A stretch of DNA of 64,000 bases from Tetracladium setigerum. Lineage: Eukaryota; Ascomycota; Leotiomycetes; Helotiales. The stretch spans positions 1,834,556 through 1,898,555 of the forward strand of contig PZJY01000004.1 of NCBI GenBank assembly GCA_031472005.1, written 5' to 3'. The position numbers and the translations under genes were made by a program. Below, piece by piece: positions 22,623 to 34,560 of the stretch (position 1 is the first letter of the stretch; each line of letters begins with the position of its first letter). The notes under the pieces are model-generated. The model saw nothing but the letters and a program-made list of their open reading frames with translations, searched no databases and was not told the origin of the DNA.

Positions 22623-24924
22623 ATGGCTTCGCCAGAAGACAATCTAGGTACGTTGGTCAAGAGCTCGTTCTGGTCTTCGCAACGAACAAATCAATCTTGA
22701 GCAGAATCCTGCCTTCTGGACATGCTTTATCCTAATTATCGTTACAGAATTCGCAGATCCAGATATTAAATACGAATCTCCATATAATGCTGCTTCGGTT
22801 GTCAATTCACTTTCTCCTCACTCTCCGACGTTAAAGCGAGCCCGAGAAGACGAAGTGCCCCTCGACGACCCCTCAAAACGACAGAGGATCGAACCTCCAC
22901 CTGCGAGGTCTTTACCAAACGATGAATTTGCGCTATTACTGGCACAGGCTACAGCCAATACAAATAAGCAGATTGAGAGGGATCGACCAGATGCCGAGTT
23001 CTTGAGCACCCAGAAAATACCGGACGAAAGCGCAAAGTTTCAAATCAGCTTAACGAATGATCCATACCTATATATGCGAATACTGAGCCTGCCTATACTG
23101 GAGAGTCTGGTGGGTAGATTTAGTTTTTGCAGAATTGTGGTAGAGGGAGAAATGTTTGCTAACCTGCGACTAGTCAACACAAATCCTTTCGACATTGGCA
23201 CAAGGTCCCTACTCAGAAACGATCAAGATAATCACAGAACCGGAATCAGAGCTTGGACAAGCGTATGCCACACTCAAATCGCTTTTTGATCAAACGAAAA
23301 AGATATACTCTCAGCAGAGCGCCTTTCTCTCTGCCGATGAGTTGAATATTCGAGATGACGAACATCGCGCAACAATTCGAACTACGAATCTGGCGACTTT
23401 TGTATCTAGCGTGTTTGGTGGGCAGGATGTTGGATTCTACGAATTGAATGATCATTTCGTGAGGATCTTTTCGAGACCAAAGCAATGCCTTAGCAAGGAA
23501 GCAGGGCAACTCTTTTTAAATTTGAAGACCCAGATGTATCTATCAGTGGCATCACAAGAAGAACAGGAGAGGGCCAAAGAAGATATATTGGAAGACTTAT
23601 TTCCAGTCAAATCGGAGGATCTACTCATGGGACGATATCCTACTATTAACCTAACGAACACAGAGCTGGAATTAGTTGAAGCGGCCAAGGAGAGAAGGCA
23701 GTTTCTCATGAATGCCCCACACAATGTAGAATCTATTCGTGAGTCGTCAGTTTTTAAACTATAATCCGTTTACTGATATTGAGTAGAACAACTTTCCGAA
23801 AAGTTCGCTTGGGAGGAATTCTTACGCAATTTGAGCGTTCATCTCACTGAAGCTCACGAGCCGTTGATCGCACCATACATGAAGAGACATGCGCTCCCAG
23901 CACCAGCATCTCCAATAAAGACACAACCCCAACAGATTCCACCTCCCCAACAGCTTACTCCACCAGTGAACTCGATCGAGCATGACATTAGTGCAGACAC
24001 CCAAAGAGCAATCCAAGCAACTCTACAGAGCCTGAATTCTGCACATAGTCATCCAGGCTACACACAAACCGAGCAACCTAGTGAGTAGAGTAACCTAAAT
24101 TTTTAAGGAAGTTTTGAAACTGACTTGAAGTATCAGGACCTCCACAGCAATTCCAAACAATTGCCCCTACTAGTCCATACGCAGCTCAGTATGCAGGAGG
24201 CAACATTCCCTACCCATCGCAAACTGCACCCACTCAAGTCCTTTACGAGCGAGCACGACAAGCGGCGGTCGCCAAATCGAATCCAGGGAATGCCCGCCGA
24301 CCAGGGCTACCCAGCCAGCGACGACCTTGGACCCATGACGAGGAGAATGCTCTCATGGCAGGTCTTGACCAAGTCAAGGGGCCTCATTGGAGCCAAATTC
24401 TAGCACTCTACGGTCCAAACGGCCAAATCAACGACCTCCTCAGAGATCGTAACCAAGTGCAATTAAAGGATAAAGCGCGAAATCTCAAGCTCTTCTTCCT
24501 AAAAAGCAACATCGAAGTTCCGTACTACCTACAGTGTGTCACCGGCGAGCTGAAGACTCGAGCTCCGAGCCAAGCAGCGCGGAAGGAAGCAGAAGAACAA
24601 GCTCGGTTGGCAACAGACGACGAGCGAAGGCGAGTCAACGGCATATTAACCCTCGCAAATGGATTGCAATCTCTTCAATCCGGAACTCCGGACGGTCCGA
24701 GTCTTATGGATTCGCCTGCGCCCTCTTTTGGGAGTGATATGGCATCGGATGATTTCCAGGTCGTCGAGTCTGATAAAGAGGAGGAAGAGAGCGTTGATCC
24801 TCCAGTCGCTCCTCCATCACCTGATGCTGTACTGAGGGAACAATTACTGGCTGCCAATGCTGTTGAAAATGACGTTAGCCAGGATGTGTTATTGACATCG
24901 TCGGGCTTTGCAACTACTGTTTAG
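22623..24924 (+). CDS. TRF-like telomere repeat binding factor with C-terminal telobox Myb (Tbf1/Taz1 family)
   Basis: A nuclear DNA-binding protein of the TRF family, expected to bind TTAGGG-type repeats at telomeres and some promoters. Five exons: 22623-22647, 22748-23109, 23174-23738, 23787-24080, 24137-24924, phase-consistent, 677 residues. After a basic, nuclear-localisation-like N-terminus (KRAREDE, DDPSKRQRIE), residues ~95-330 are helical and fit a TRF homology dimerisation domain. A Pro/Gln-rich linker follows. The single Myb repeat at about 478-535 begins RRPWTHDEENALMAGLDQVK and ends with the telobox-like VQLKDKARNLK. The telobox consensus has Trp where this protein has Ala. The C-terminus is acidic. 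I cannot decide between Tbf1- and Taz1-type orthology. Confidence 0.85.
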
Positions 24925-26356
24925 TTGCTTGACTTTGTCGATGAGAGAGTGATGTTTGCTTTTGGAGGCGTTCAAATAAAGTCTGGTATGTGTTGACTTA
25001 GGGATGAATGGGTTTTAAGCGAGGTGTTCATTGGGAAATGGCCGAGATTCACTTGGAAGTATCGGCTGGCATGAGAAGGAACTGAGGTGGTCATTTGTAT
25101 AAATATTCTACAAGGCAATCAATAGCTAGAACATGAGATTGATGCTGATGGTTATGCGACTTGATGCATGGTTGTCAACAGATTGATTATACCTCTTTTA
25201 CAAATTATTTAACTCAATGGTTGGTCAGATAATGTTATTCTTCCCAAAATACCTTGTCAACGAGAGCCCCAGCCCATAATCGAATATATCCTTGCTTAGG
25301 TAGGTAGAGTTTATATTTATTAAATTAATCACCTCTCAATTTACTGACCTCCTGGCCACTCGCAAATGATCTGAGAGCAACCCATATCATATCGGGGAGG
25401 ACCGAGTGAGAGAAAATCTTTTCAAGTCGACGTACACTCAAATGTGTGATATAAATCATACGATAGATAACTCAAATCATACTCGCGCTAACTTTGGCTT
25501 CAATGCGGCGAAAGTCAGAAGCGGTCTTAGCAGATATCTTCTCTTGTAAAATGCAGGTTGATGATGGGATTAAGGCGAGAATGTACATCTTAAGTATAGG
25601 CGTCGGGGAAGGGTTAGATATACATGTCCTCGTTGCAGAGGAGTACGAAAATGATACAATCAATAATGAATGCGCGTGTGAAGATGGTACGAGGCGTAAG
25701 AAGAGAACGTCTATTTAGCCACTTGAACGAAGTTGCATCTCATCCTGTATGTAGTCCATCGACTTCAAGAACTGCTTATCGGAATAACCATCCCATTGCC
25801 CTTATATTATGTTATAACACGTGAAGTAGTGATTTTCTTCGGCATGAAGTTTTCCTTTATTCTTCCTAATCTTCATTCATACCCCCTACCATATCATAAT
25901 CCTTACCACACATCGCAACAACACATGCCCGGATAGTAGCAGCAGCAGCAGGAGTAGGAGAGGTAACCCGTGACTTATGATAGAACCATTTGGGGTAAAA
26001 CGCCATAGTGCTGTCCCATTCCCATGTCCCAAAGTCCAGATTTACAATGCAGCCAGAAAGTAAGGAAGGTAGATGGGCGGACATGCAAGTGAAAGTGAAG
26101 TATGCCGCCCTGTCAAACTTCAGGTGTTCGAAGTAGGAAAAAAGACCACCATGGCGAAATGCTCAGCTGTCGCAAATCTTAATCTGGAAGGAAGGAGATG
26201 ATGCCCCGAAAACGTAGGAAATTCAGATCCCATTTTCGCAACTTTTTTTTCTTTCTCCATATAATAGCACAGTCTAAACACCACCGAGATGAGACTGAAG
26301 CTCGCGCGAGAAACGTCGTTCTAGAAGCACAGACAAAAATATCAAACATATGCAGC
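24925..26356. other. 1.4-kb convergent intergenic region
   Basis: Lies between the convergent 3' ends of the telobox gene and the NRC2-like kinase. A few short ATG frames exist (for example 25494-25718 on the plus strand), but none has coding support. AT-rich, with one AGGT patch near 25298. Confidence 0.5.
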
Positions 26357-28448
26357 TCAACCTCGACCATCATAGCGGCCGTTGTTTTGGTCTTCGTGCT
26401 GGTGGTGCTCATCTCCGTCGTGATGGAGAGTCACCGAATTAAATTCCTCGAAGGGGTCAACCAGTTCTCCAGCAGGCGTCGCTAGTCCCGAGTCTAAAGG
26501 CACTCCCTTCGGTAACTGGAAGGCTCGTGAACCTATATCGACACTCTCACTCTCCTTGACATTTCGGAAATTGACAGTATCGATACCGCGTCCTTGATTT
26601 GGGATCATTGGCGGCTTCATGTGGCGAATTAGAGCCCACTGTGTAGTTCTAAAGAAAGGATGCGTTTTGACATCGGAGGCTCCCGCACGTGCACCAAGAC
26701 GTCGATTCTCGTCCTTGATGAGGAGTTTCCTGACCAAAGACTTGCAGAGGCTAAGTTGCTGTTAGTACGAATTTGATCAAGTCAAGCATCGGGGCGGCTT
26801 ACTTCGTAACTTGAGGAGACCCAGAATGCTCTGGGAAGGGCACATCGTCTCTCAGAATATTGGCAAAGGTAGCGTTCCGATTTTTTCCCTTGAAAGGTGT
26901 CGTTCCAAACAGCATTTCGTAGACCAAGATTCCGAGTGTCCACCAATCGACAGCGCTAGTATGTCCACAACCCTTGATAACCTCTGGCGCAATGTACTCC
27001 TCGGTGCCCACAAAAGAATTCGTTCGGAAGTTGTTGATACACGACTTTGTGTCGATTGTGGGTAAAGAATTCGAATTAGCGCCGCCTCGGCCAAGAATCA
27101 TAGTTGGCTTTCCGCCAGGATCCGACTGCTTGGAAAGATCAAAGTCTGATAACATTATATGTCCAGATTGATGGAGCAGAATATCTTTGAATTGTTAGCA
27201 TGAAATAAAACGGACTTCGAAGCTAGGATCTTACTCTCAGGCTTGAGATCTCTGTAAATGAAACCCATCAAATGTAAATACTCCAACGCAGCTGTAACCT
27301 CTGCTGCATAAAATCTCGCATCATCCTCTGGTATGCATTTGCCAGGTCTTGTTTGTAGTGCTCGGAAGAATTCCCCACCACTGCAGTATTCCATGCAGAG
27401 GTACAGGTGATCCTCCGACTGGAATGAGTGGTAAAGCGTAACGATGAAAGGATGGTTGCTCGTTGCCAGAATTTCCTGCTCTGCCAATGCTCGCTTGATT
27501 TTGTTTCGCTTGATCATTTCCTTCTTACTTAAAACTGTGTGAGGTTAGCGAGAGGTTGCTGGCCTGTGTATCAGTATATATGCCTACCCTTCATAGCATA
27601 TAATCTACTGCTCTTCTTCTCCCGCACCAAGTACACCTTCCCAACATCTCCCTTGCCAATCAACTTGATTTTGTCAAAGCTTCCTGGTCCCACCTCGACA
27701 TTCCGTACCTTGATCGAATTCGAGCTATACGTCCGTCGGAAGGCCAAGGTATTCCGCAGATTTGGCGGTTGTAAATTTCCAAGTCCGTCCTGGGCAGGAA
27801 CCCCAAGGCTAGTAGGGGCGGCTGGCATACCCTTCGAGTCCACCAAGCTGAGCATGCTGTTGCTTGAACTTTGAGCCAAAGGTTGTTTCCCAAGCTCAGC
27901 TGTCGCTGGTCTGTCTCCAGTGCCATTCGGGTTGGAGAAAAGACCCTGTGCATTTGGAGCACTTGCCACTCTCCTCAGCTTTCGTGCAAGTTCCTCCTTG
28001 CCCGCAATCGTGGCTTGATCATTTGCCCCTGAGACAGCGTCAATTTTGAGGGTCGGCGTGTCCGGGGACTTGGAGGAACGGAACCTTCATTGTGATGCCG
28101 TAACGCTGGAGGCCCTTGGTGTGCAAAGTATGGATTGGCATGGGCCGTAGGGCTGATTCCATCGTCCAGAGCATTGCCCTCGCTGGCGACTGTTGCGGAT
28201 CGATTGCGTCCTCCGCCTGGAAAGAACTTGGATTGACGGAATGAGGTCTTGCTATCCGACTTCAGCGAGCCCTCGGTCTTCTCCCCGTTGCTGCCACTAC
28301 TGTTGATGCGGAAGAAATTCTTCAGCTTCTGTGGAAATGGGCTATGGCCATTGGAGTGTTTGCTCGACATAGAGAAGCCCGAGAAGTTTCGCTTCTCGCT
28401 GGGAAGGCTGCTGCTCGGGGACGACGAGTCGTGGAATAGCGTCGTCAT
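26357..28448 (-). CDS. AGC serine/threonine kinase, NRC-2/FPK1/KIN82 type (one-base frame break in the C run at 28064-28067)
   Basis: In this family yeast Fpk1/Kin82 phosphorylate plasma-membrane lipid flippases and Neurospora NRC-2 controls conidiation. Exons on the minus strand: 28448-27588, 27534-27235, 27184-26803, 26750-26357, introns 50-53 nt. Kinase motifs: IGKGDVGKVYLV loop, YAMK lysine, YRDLKPEN catalytic loop, SDFDLSKQS (DFD instead of DFG, characteristic of this group), GTEEYIAPEV activation segment, VDWWTLGILVYEMLFG, and a C-terminal AGC extension. The N-terminus is Ser-rich and ends in ELARKLRRVASAPNAQGLF. Upstream codons (GSVPPSP) and downstream codons (DTPTLKI) are in different frames; one extra C in CCCC would give SPPDTPTLK and a 645-residue protein. 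Start: the first ATG; the preceding in-frame TTG is not used. Confidence 0.9.
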
Positions 28449-28703
28449 GCTGGGCGTGCCCAAATGGGGTCGGTCGCCAGAATGTTGGAAGTTGGAGGTC
28501 GGATGCTGGATGGAGATGGCGGAGAATGAAGAAGAGAGTGAGGCTGGGAATCAAAGAATAATGGAGATGGGGGAATGTATGTATGATGGATGATTGAGCA
28601 GCAGCAGCGGCGACGACGAGGACGTTATTAGGATGGGGCCGTGCTCGCTCAGTATTGGGTGTTGGTTGCTAATCAGTGATTTGGTGGATCAGGATCAGGA
28701 TCG

Positions 28704-28733
28704 GGGATGGGATGGGATGGGATGGGATGGGAT
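28704..28733. repeat. (GGGAT)n pentanucleotide repeat
   Basis: Six GGGAT units in a row, read directly, in the region upstream of the kinase gene. Confidence 0.95.
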
Positions 28734-28980
28734 GCCCTGGGCTGTCGGGGGTGTGTGATGGTGGTCAAAGTCTGGGCTGGGTCTGGTCTGGTGGCGCAGG
28801 GAATCTGGAGATCAGCAGCAGAAACAAGCGTGTCACTGACACCTCGGCGGCGCCATCAATTGCATGTTCTGTTAAAGGGCAGAAGAAGCATTTGACCTTC
28901 GTATGTTTCTGGAGGAGGATGGATGTCGTGGGCGGACCCTAAGATGCGAGGGAGGTCGAGGGGAGTGTGTGTGTGTGAAC

Positions 28981-29007
28981 GAGGAGGAGGAGGAGGAGGA
29001 GGAGGAG
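28981..29007. repeat. (GAG)n microsatellite
   Basis: Nine GAG triplets, read directly; upstream region of the kinase on the minus strand. Confidence 0.95.
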
Positions 29008-30627
29008 ATTGTTTGTGTTGGGGGGAAGAGTCGAAGGGAAGTAGTCAACCAACTACCTATTTACTTTGGGTCGGCGGTCGGTAGTTAGTGGCGGGCGTGG
29101 TCTTGGAAGTGGGAGAGTGGAGTGGGTAGAGACGGTCGAGGGAAAGGAGAGACGGAGGAGAGAAGAAGGAGAAGAACGACGGAATATGATATACCTAGAT
29201 GATATCTACAACTCACCTTCAACAAACGACGAGGAAGCCTTAGAGAAGTGAATAAAAGCACAGCATGATAAATAGGTTCAGTCCTGTCCAGTACTGGACT
29301 GTAATTATTCTTGACTTATTAATTGTCAGCGGGATGCTTAAAGCGCCATTTATTTCTTCTTTCTTGATTTATCAACATGGTCAAATCCCTCACTCACCTC
29401 AGACCTGACAACCATGACTACCACCTACTGTAATGCTGCAACTTGCCTCCTCTCTCCTATGGCATCGTCTCGCCTCGTCTCCTTTCACATCTCCTTGCTA
29501 CTTACTAATTACTGTACTTGAATTTATTTCCTTCAAAGGTATCAACCTATCTGTAGGTATCTGTGTGTCTATCTATCTACATCTACATACACTGCAGCAT
29601 GCAGCCATCCGGATCGAGCAGGCGGAATCGCGTACCGCCAGCCTTTTCTCCTACTTCGTACAAGCATTATTCCCAATAATCTCATCACCTTCACCTTCTT
29701 ACCAATCCATCGCCTTCGCATATGAGCTCATCTCGCAGCCACGTTCTTGTCGCTTCTTCAAATCATTGGAATTGCAGTGCTGCAATCGTCATTCTAGGTA
29801 TTCAGCCTTGTAATTCGTAGGGAGGCACTAGTGGTAATTCTACAATGCGTTCAGTAGGTACTGTGCCTACTATAGAAACCTAGGCAGCTTGCTACCTGGG
29901 TCGTCTGTCTGGGCGAGCTGTGGGTGATGCACCAGTTGGGAAGATCGATTCGTTGGCATCCCGAGCCTTTGGTTCTGTACTCGATCTTGCTTGATCTCGA
30001 CAGGAACTGCGCCAATGATGCCCATCGTGACTCTCTGCCACCAAACTCAACGTCACATGCGATTCAAAATCTTCATTTGATGGATTCCCTTTTAATTAAA
30101 CACTATTCTCATAAGCCAGGACATGAAATAGAGTAGATGGGCAGAAGCCATCCTATCGCTCCTCGAGTCTGGCGTGACCATATCAAGAAATGCAGATGCC
30201 CCACCAGCAAAACTCTACCAGCATCGTCACCTTCATGCTTGCTAAAAGGGAAAAGAGGGAGAAGATTATATTCATACAACGGGTCAGTATAATAGAGCTG
30301 GAAACCCGATAAGACGGAAAAGATGTGGCTAGACCACCCATGCAGATATTGATACAGCCATCAAAGATCATTGCCCTGCTCAAGTGGCTCGAAAAACTGC
30401 TTCGCCAGGGACCAAAGCGAGAAATGATCATGATGTGCAATAGATACATTCATCCCACCCACTAAGCGGAACAGCCGTTGGTTGTACCAGTCGAGAACAC
30501 AACCGATGCACTGCTACAAGCAAAATAATCGAATGTTTGTTTTTCATGTCGTTCGCATCCCTTCACCGTTAGGAACTCGCAAAACAAAGGCTTTTTGCTG
30601 TGAGAGAAGTGACAGACGATGCACCAT

Positions 30628-33600
30628 CTACCAATCAGGGCCCATGACTGGACCAGTTCCAGTTGTGTTCGTGTTCCATCCATGCTCCTTGATCTGTTGG
30701 TCATCTGCGGCCTTCTGGGTGAGATAACGCATATATGCTTCAGCGTCCATGCTCTCTGGAGGTGGACGAACGATGGGGATAGCACGACTAAGTGGTCGAT
30801 TTTCAAACAGAACCCTGCCACCACTTCCATCTACGACTCTGGGCGACTCAATCTTCGAGGATGAGTGACTAAGATTGCGATCTAATCCGGCGACATTGAG
30901 AATCGTTGGGGAGAGAGAGGCGGCGGCAGAACCACGATATTGAGGCAAATAGCCTTGGGCAGTTGCCGACGTGATGCTTCCCAACAGGGGCGGACTAGCC
31001 ATCGTAGCAGTATTCTTCAACATGTTCTGCAAGAACAGGGTTTGTTGCTCCTTGCTAAACACAATTAGTTGATGAAGCGTATAACATTTCATGACAAGAC
31101 TCACTTGAAGTTAGCTACGCGTTCTGAGAACGGAGCCTCCGCACCAGTGAATTTTCTCTTTGGGCTCTGGTCGGCTCGAGGAGACAGATGGATCTCAACC
31201 GTCGAGGTATCACTGCTCTCGTCAACTTTCGCCGGGCTTCTGCTTTTCTCAGGCTTGACAATGCTCCAATCTCTGGCCGGAGTCGAGTTATCAGTGTTGG
31301 CAAACCTGGTTATTGGGTGTGGCACTAGAGGTGGAGATGGTGACCTGTATCCGGGTGCCCCATGTTCAAGGAACAATGAAGAAAAATCCGGTTCCTCAAC
31401 CATACGTTTGCTGTTTGGGGTGAGCGGTGATTGGTAAGAAACTTGATCGCCGCCGATGGTCTGTGTAGAACCAAGGCCAGAGGTGAAAAACGGGCGTTGG
31501 GTTGGTTGGTGGTCAATGGCATTCTCGCCAAGGACTTTCGCTCCATGTAGATGCGGGTAATGGGACAATGGCCGAACTGGAGATGGTGTCTTGTAACCAG
31601 GCACTCCAAGCTCGGTGAAGAGGTTGGAAAAGTCGGGTAGGATTGGGCGAGCGGCTTGTTGGCCAGCAACATCTGGAGATGCCAAACGAGCCGTTTCCTT
31701 GACTGGAGAAGGGGGATAGAAATCCTTTCCATCGAATTTTGGAAGACCACTCTGAATATGTCGTGGCGCCTTCCCCCAGTATAGATATCTGGCGCGGACC
31801 TCCTCATCCGTGAGTGGTCGAGAGTATGTCAGATCATGAGGTGTGGCTTCGCTTGCCTTGAGTCCTATGGGTAAAGTGCCAACCAGGTATGGAACGCCTT
31901 GGGGCGGTTGATTAATGTTTGCTACAGCCATTGGTGCAACAGGCGTGACTTTGCCATGAAGCGGGCTTGATCGTTGGAGACCTAAATGACTACCAGTCAC
32001 GTCCTTTAATGGCTCACGAAGGCTTTGCTCCCCAGACAGACTGGTCTGTCGAACAGAACTCCTACTAGCGTAAAAGCCGTTGAGATCTTTACTATCTACA
32101 CCAGAACCTAGTATCATTGTGTCAGGCACATCTCGATACTCGGACTGAATTGGCTTACTCTCTGGGCTCCTTGCCTGGGAGTTCGGTTGCTGGGCTGATC
32201 GAGGCTGGAACGGGGGGCCATAGCAGCGGTTGCCGACAGACGGGAGATGGCGTGTGGTGCAGCCTGAACGGCTTGGACTCTCTCATTACTTGGAGACTCA
32301 ATTACTTTGGGCGACACACTAAATTCAACCGCAGCGGGCTGTTGAGGCTTATGTACAGAAGCTGGAGCTGGAGACCAATGGTCGGTTGACAAGGGAACTT
32401 TGATCTCCGCAGAACTGCCAGAGCGACCTTCACTATCTTCACTGAAAGACTCGCCATGGGCCCCGGTGTGACTGTTTGCTTCTTTGCTAATCTGGAGCTT
32501 CAGAATTTCTTGCATGGTATCGATCTGTGCCTCGACATTTGCTCGTTGCTTCATAATCAAGCCTACATCGATTTGAAGCTTATCATTGGCCAACTGGTGA
32601 TCAAGAATCTTCAGTAATTGGTGTAAACCATGTAATTGGTTCTTAGTGAGCTCGGAGATGGATGTCATTCCAGCAAGGCCCGTGTATTGAGGTGCTTGTC
32701 CAATGTGCTGAGGCACCTGTACGCCAGGTTGAAAACCCATGGGAAACTGATGTGCCGAGGATAGTATGAATGGTAGATTGGCAATTGGCATCGGGTGATG
32801 TTGTGGAAAGAAGCCAGGGTGGACAGCAGGTGGGCCTTGCATGAAATTGGGGTTACCGATCATGGTGATAGGTATAGGCATGGCGTTAACAGGAGGTTGG
32901 AAGCGTTGTGGAACCGGATAGACAAGTTGGCCGTTGTACATGAAAGGCTTTGTCTGGTCGAATTGACTAGGTGGCGAGAGTTTGATGGCTTGAGATATAT
33001 CATTTGGTTCCCCATTGGTGCCTAGCTCGGCCTCGCCTTCAAAGGCCTTTTTCTCCATGAAAGGTAAGACGGCAGAAACTTGGTGAGCCATCAATGGTAG
33101 CATATTGCCCTGTTGGGGGAACTGGTATTGCGGCATGTTTGCGTTCGCGAGGGAAGGGAAGGTAGGAGCTGAGGTGTTTCGAGGCCAAAAACTTGATTGA
33201 GGATTGTTCGAATCGTCTGAAGGCTGCATTGACTCAAAGTGATGCTTCTCAGCGTTCCACTCGAACGATGCGGGAGCTGCTACAACTCTTGTATTAGGAA
33301 CAATTCGACCACCAGCTGTGACTCGAACGTGAGTTGGAGACACGACAGCTCTATAGAAGCGCTGGAAGTTTTCCGATTGTTGGGCAACGAGACCAGAGGG
33401 TGCAGAGTATGGCTGAGAGGAGCGTTCTGAGTCTTCGCGTCGGCGAAAGCTCCACTGAACTTGTCGAGCACCAAGGCTAGCACCAATATCCGACTTGTTG
33501 TGATATTCACTTTTCTCGGACGAGTTACCAAGCTGCCTCCTCATGTGATGCTGGATTGCGGGTTTGTTCGAGATCGCTGCAAGATGCTTCGTTGTGCAAG

Positions 33601-33868
33601 AGAAGCGACCTGGGTTTCTGAAAGCTTCATCAGGGAGGCGGAAGATACCAGCTAGTAGACAAAAGTTAGTTTGGTTTTGAATATTGCGGATGAAGGTGAG
33701 TAGGCAAAGGGTGAGAAGTTGAGGTCTGACGAGAGAAAACCTACCAATATCAGGATGTTTGTTGATACGGGAAATCATGCACACAACGACTGGTAACGTG
33801 GCTCGCAGGTGACAGAGACTGCCAACGGAGTAGCGACGTCCCCCGTTTCCAAATTGAAGGTGTTCCAT
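30628..33868 (-). CDS. Uncharacterised 1032-residue low-complexity protein with duplicated PDFSxLF motif (one-base frame break in the C run at 32212-32217)
   Basis: I do not recognise this protein. Exons on the minus strand: 33868-33745, 33651-31105, 31054-30628; introns 93 and 50 nt. The N-terminal ~85 residues (GSLCHLRATLPVVVCMISR, INKHPDIAGIFRLPDEAFRN) look folded. A second ordered block at about 125-180 reads FYRAVVSPTHVRVTAGGRIV. The middle is Pro/Gln/Met-rich, with a Leu/Gln helix at about 378-430 likely to be a coiled coil. PDFSNLFTELGVPGYKTPSP (~708) and PDFSSLFLEHGAPGYRSPSP (~793) are two copies of one motif. The C-terminus is RPPPESMDAEAYMRYLTQKA...MGPDW. The two large open frames join only if one base is added in CCCCCC at 32212-32217; total length then divides by three. 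Confidence 0.75.
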
Positions 33869-33884
33869 AGCTTCTGTAGAAAAG

Positions 33885-33933
33885 CTGCCACGGGATTAGC
33901 AACGGTTTTCTTGAAAGAGATGGGCTACCATAC
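33885..33933 (-). other. Candidate 5' UTR intron of the uncharacterised gene
   Basis: On the minus strand, CAACAG|GTATGG is followed by a GCTAAT branch sequence and GGCAG acceptor (49 nt), ending 16 bases before the ATG at 33868. Good splice signals but no coding constraint to confirm it. Confidence 0.5.
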
Positions 33934-34418
33934 CTGTTGCACAACTCGTCGGTTGAAGAGTGCGTTCTAAGAGAACAAGGAGCTGGCGTCTCTGAGCTGG
34001 CGTTGACCCGTAAAAACAGGTCACACTCCAGATACTGGAATTCTATATGAACTACGCACTGTAGTCTGTGAGATGCTGCCGTAGAATTAGCGGATCGTCC
34101 GTGTTTCTTCTCGTGGTCTAGGAAGGGGGCGACGGCACGAAAAAGAGCTCCAGAAGACGGAGGGGTTGCCCATGAAGGACAAATGAACCCACCTCGGGGG
34201 AATCCAAATTTCTGTAATCAGAGCAGAACCAACGAGCCACGGGCTTTGGCGAGGGACAGACGACGAGGACGAGATATCGAGGCAGCAAAGGAATGTATGG
34301 TTGATGAGGAAAGTCGCAAAGAGAGGGAGAGACGGAGGTGGGAGAGTGACGGGCCAAAATGATGAGCGGGCGAGCTGGAAAGTGAAGTGTGAGCAAGCAA
34401 GCAGCAGGTGAGGCAGAA

Positions 34419-34421
<3 letters not shown>

Positions 34422-34462
<41 letters not shown>
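34422..34462. repeat. (GA)n microsatellite, about 41 bases
   Basis: Twenty uninterrupted GA units, the longest simple repeat in the window. About 550 bases upstream of the uncharacterised minus-strand gene. Confidence 0.96.
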
Positions 34463-34463
<1 letters not shown>

Positions 34464-34540
34464 CAGCAGGTACGACCTTGTCACTTCAGCTTCAAGAATT
34501 GGCATTCACTATAACCCTACCGCATAGAAAGAAGCTACAC

Positions 34541-34560
34541 CTACCTACCTACCTACCTAC
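34541..34560. repeat. (CTAC)n microsatellite
   Basis: Five CTAC units, read directly; one of many ACCT/AGGT-type patches in intergenic DNA of the window. Confidence 0.95.

Larger units (their letters stand above)
28449..30627. other. 2.2-kb intergenic region with long kinase leader, no gene recognised
   Basis: It holds the upstream region of the kinase and the 3' region of the next minus-strand gene. Simple repeats: GGGAT pentamers (28704-28733) and GAG triplets (28981-29007). The open frames are low-complexity or antisense shadows. Confidence 0.5.

Noticed and set aside
25494..25718. 74-codon plus-strand ATG frame
   Set aside because: Isolated, no recognisable domain, in a convergent 3' region.
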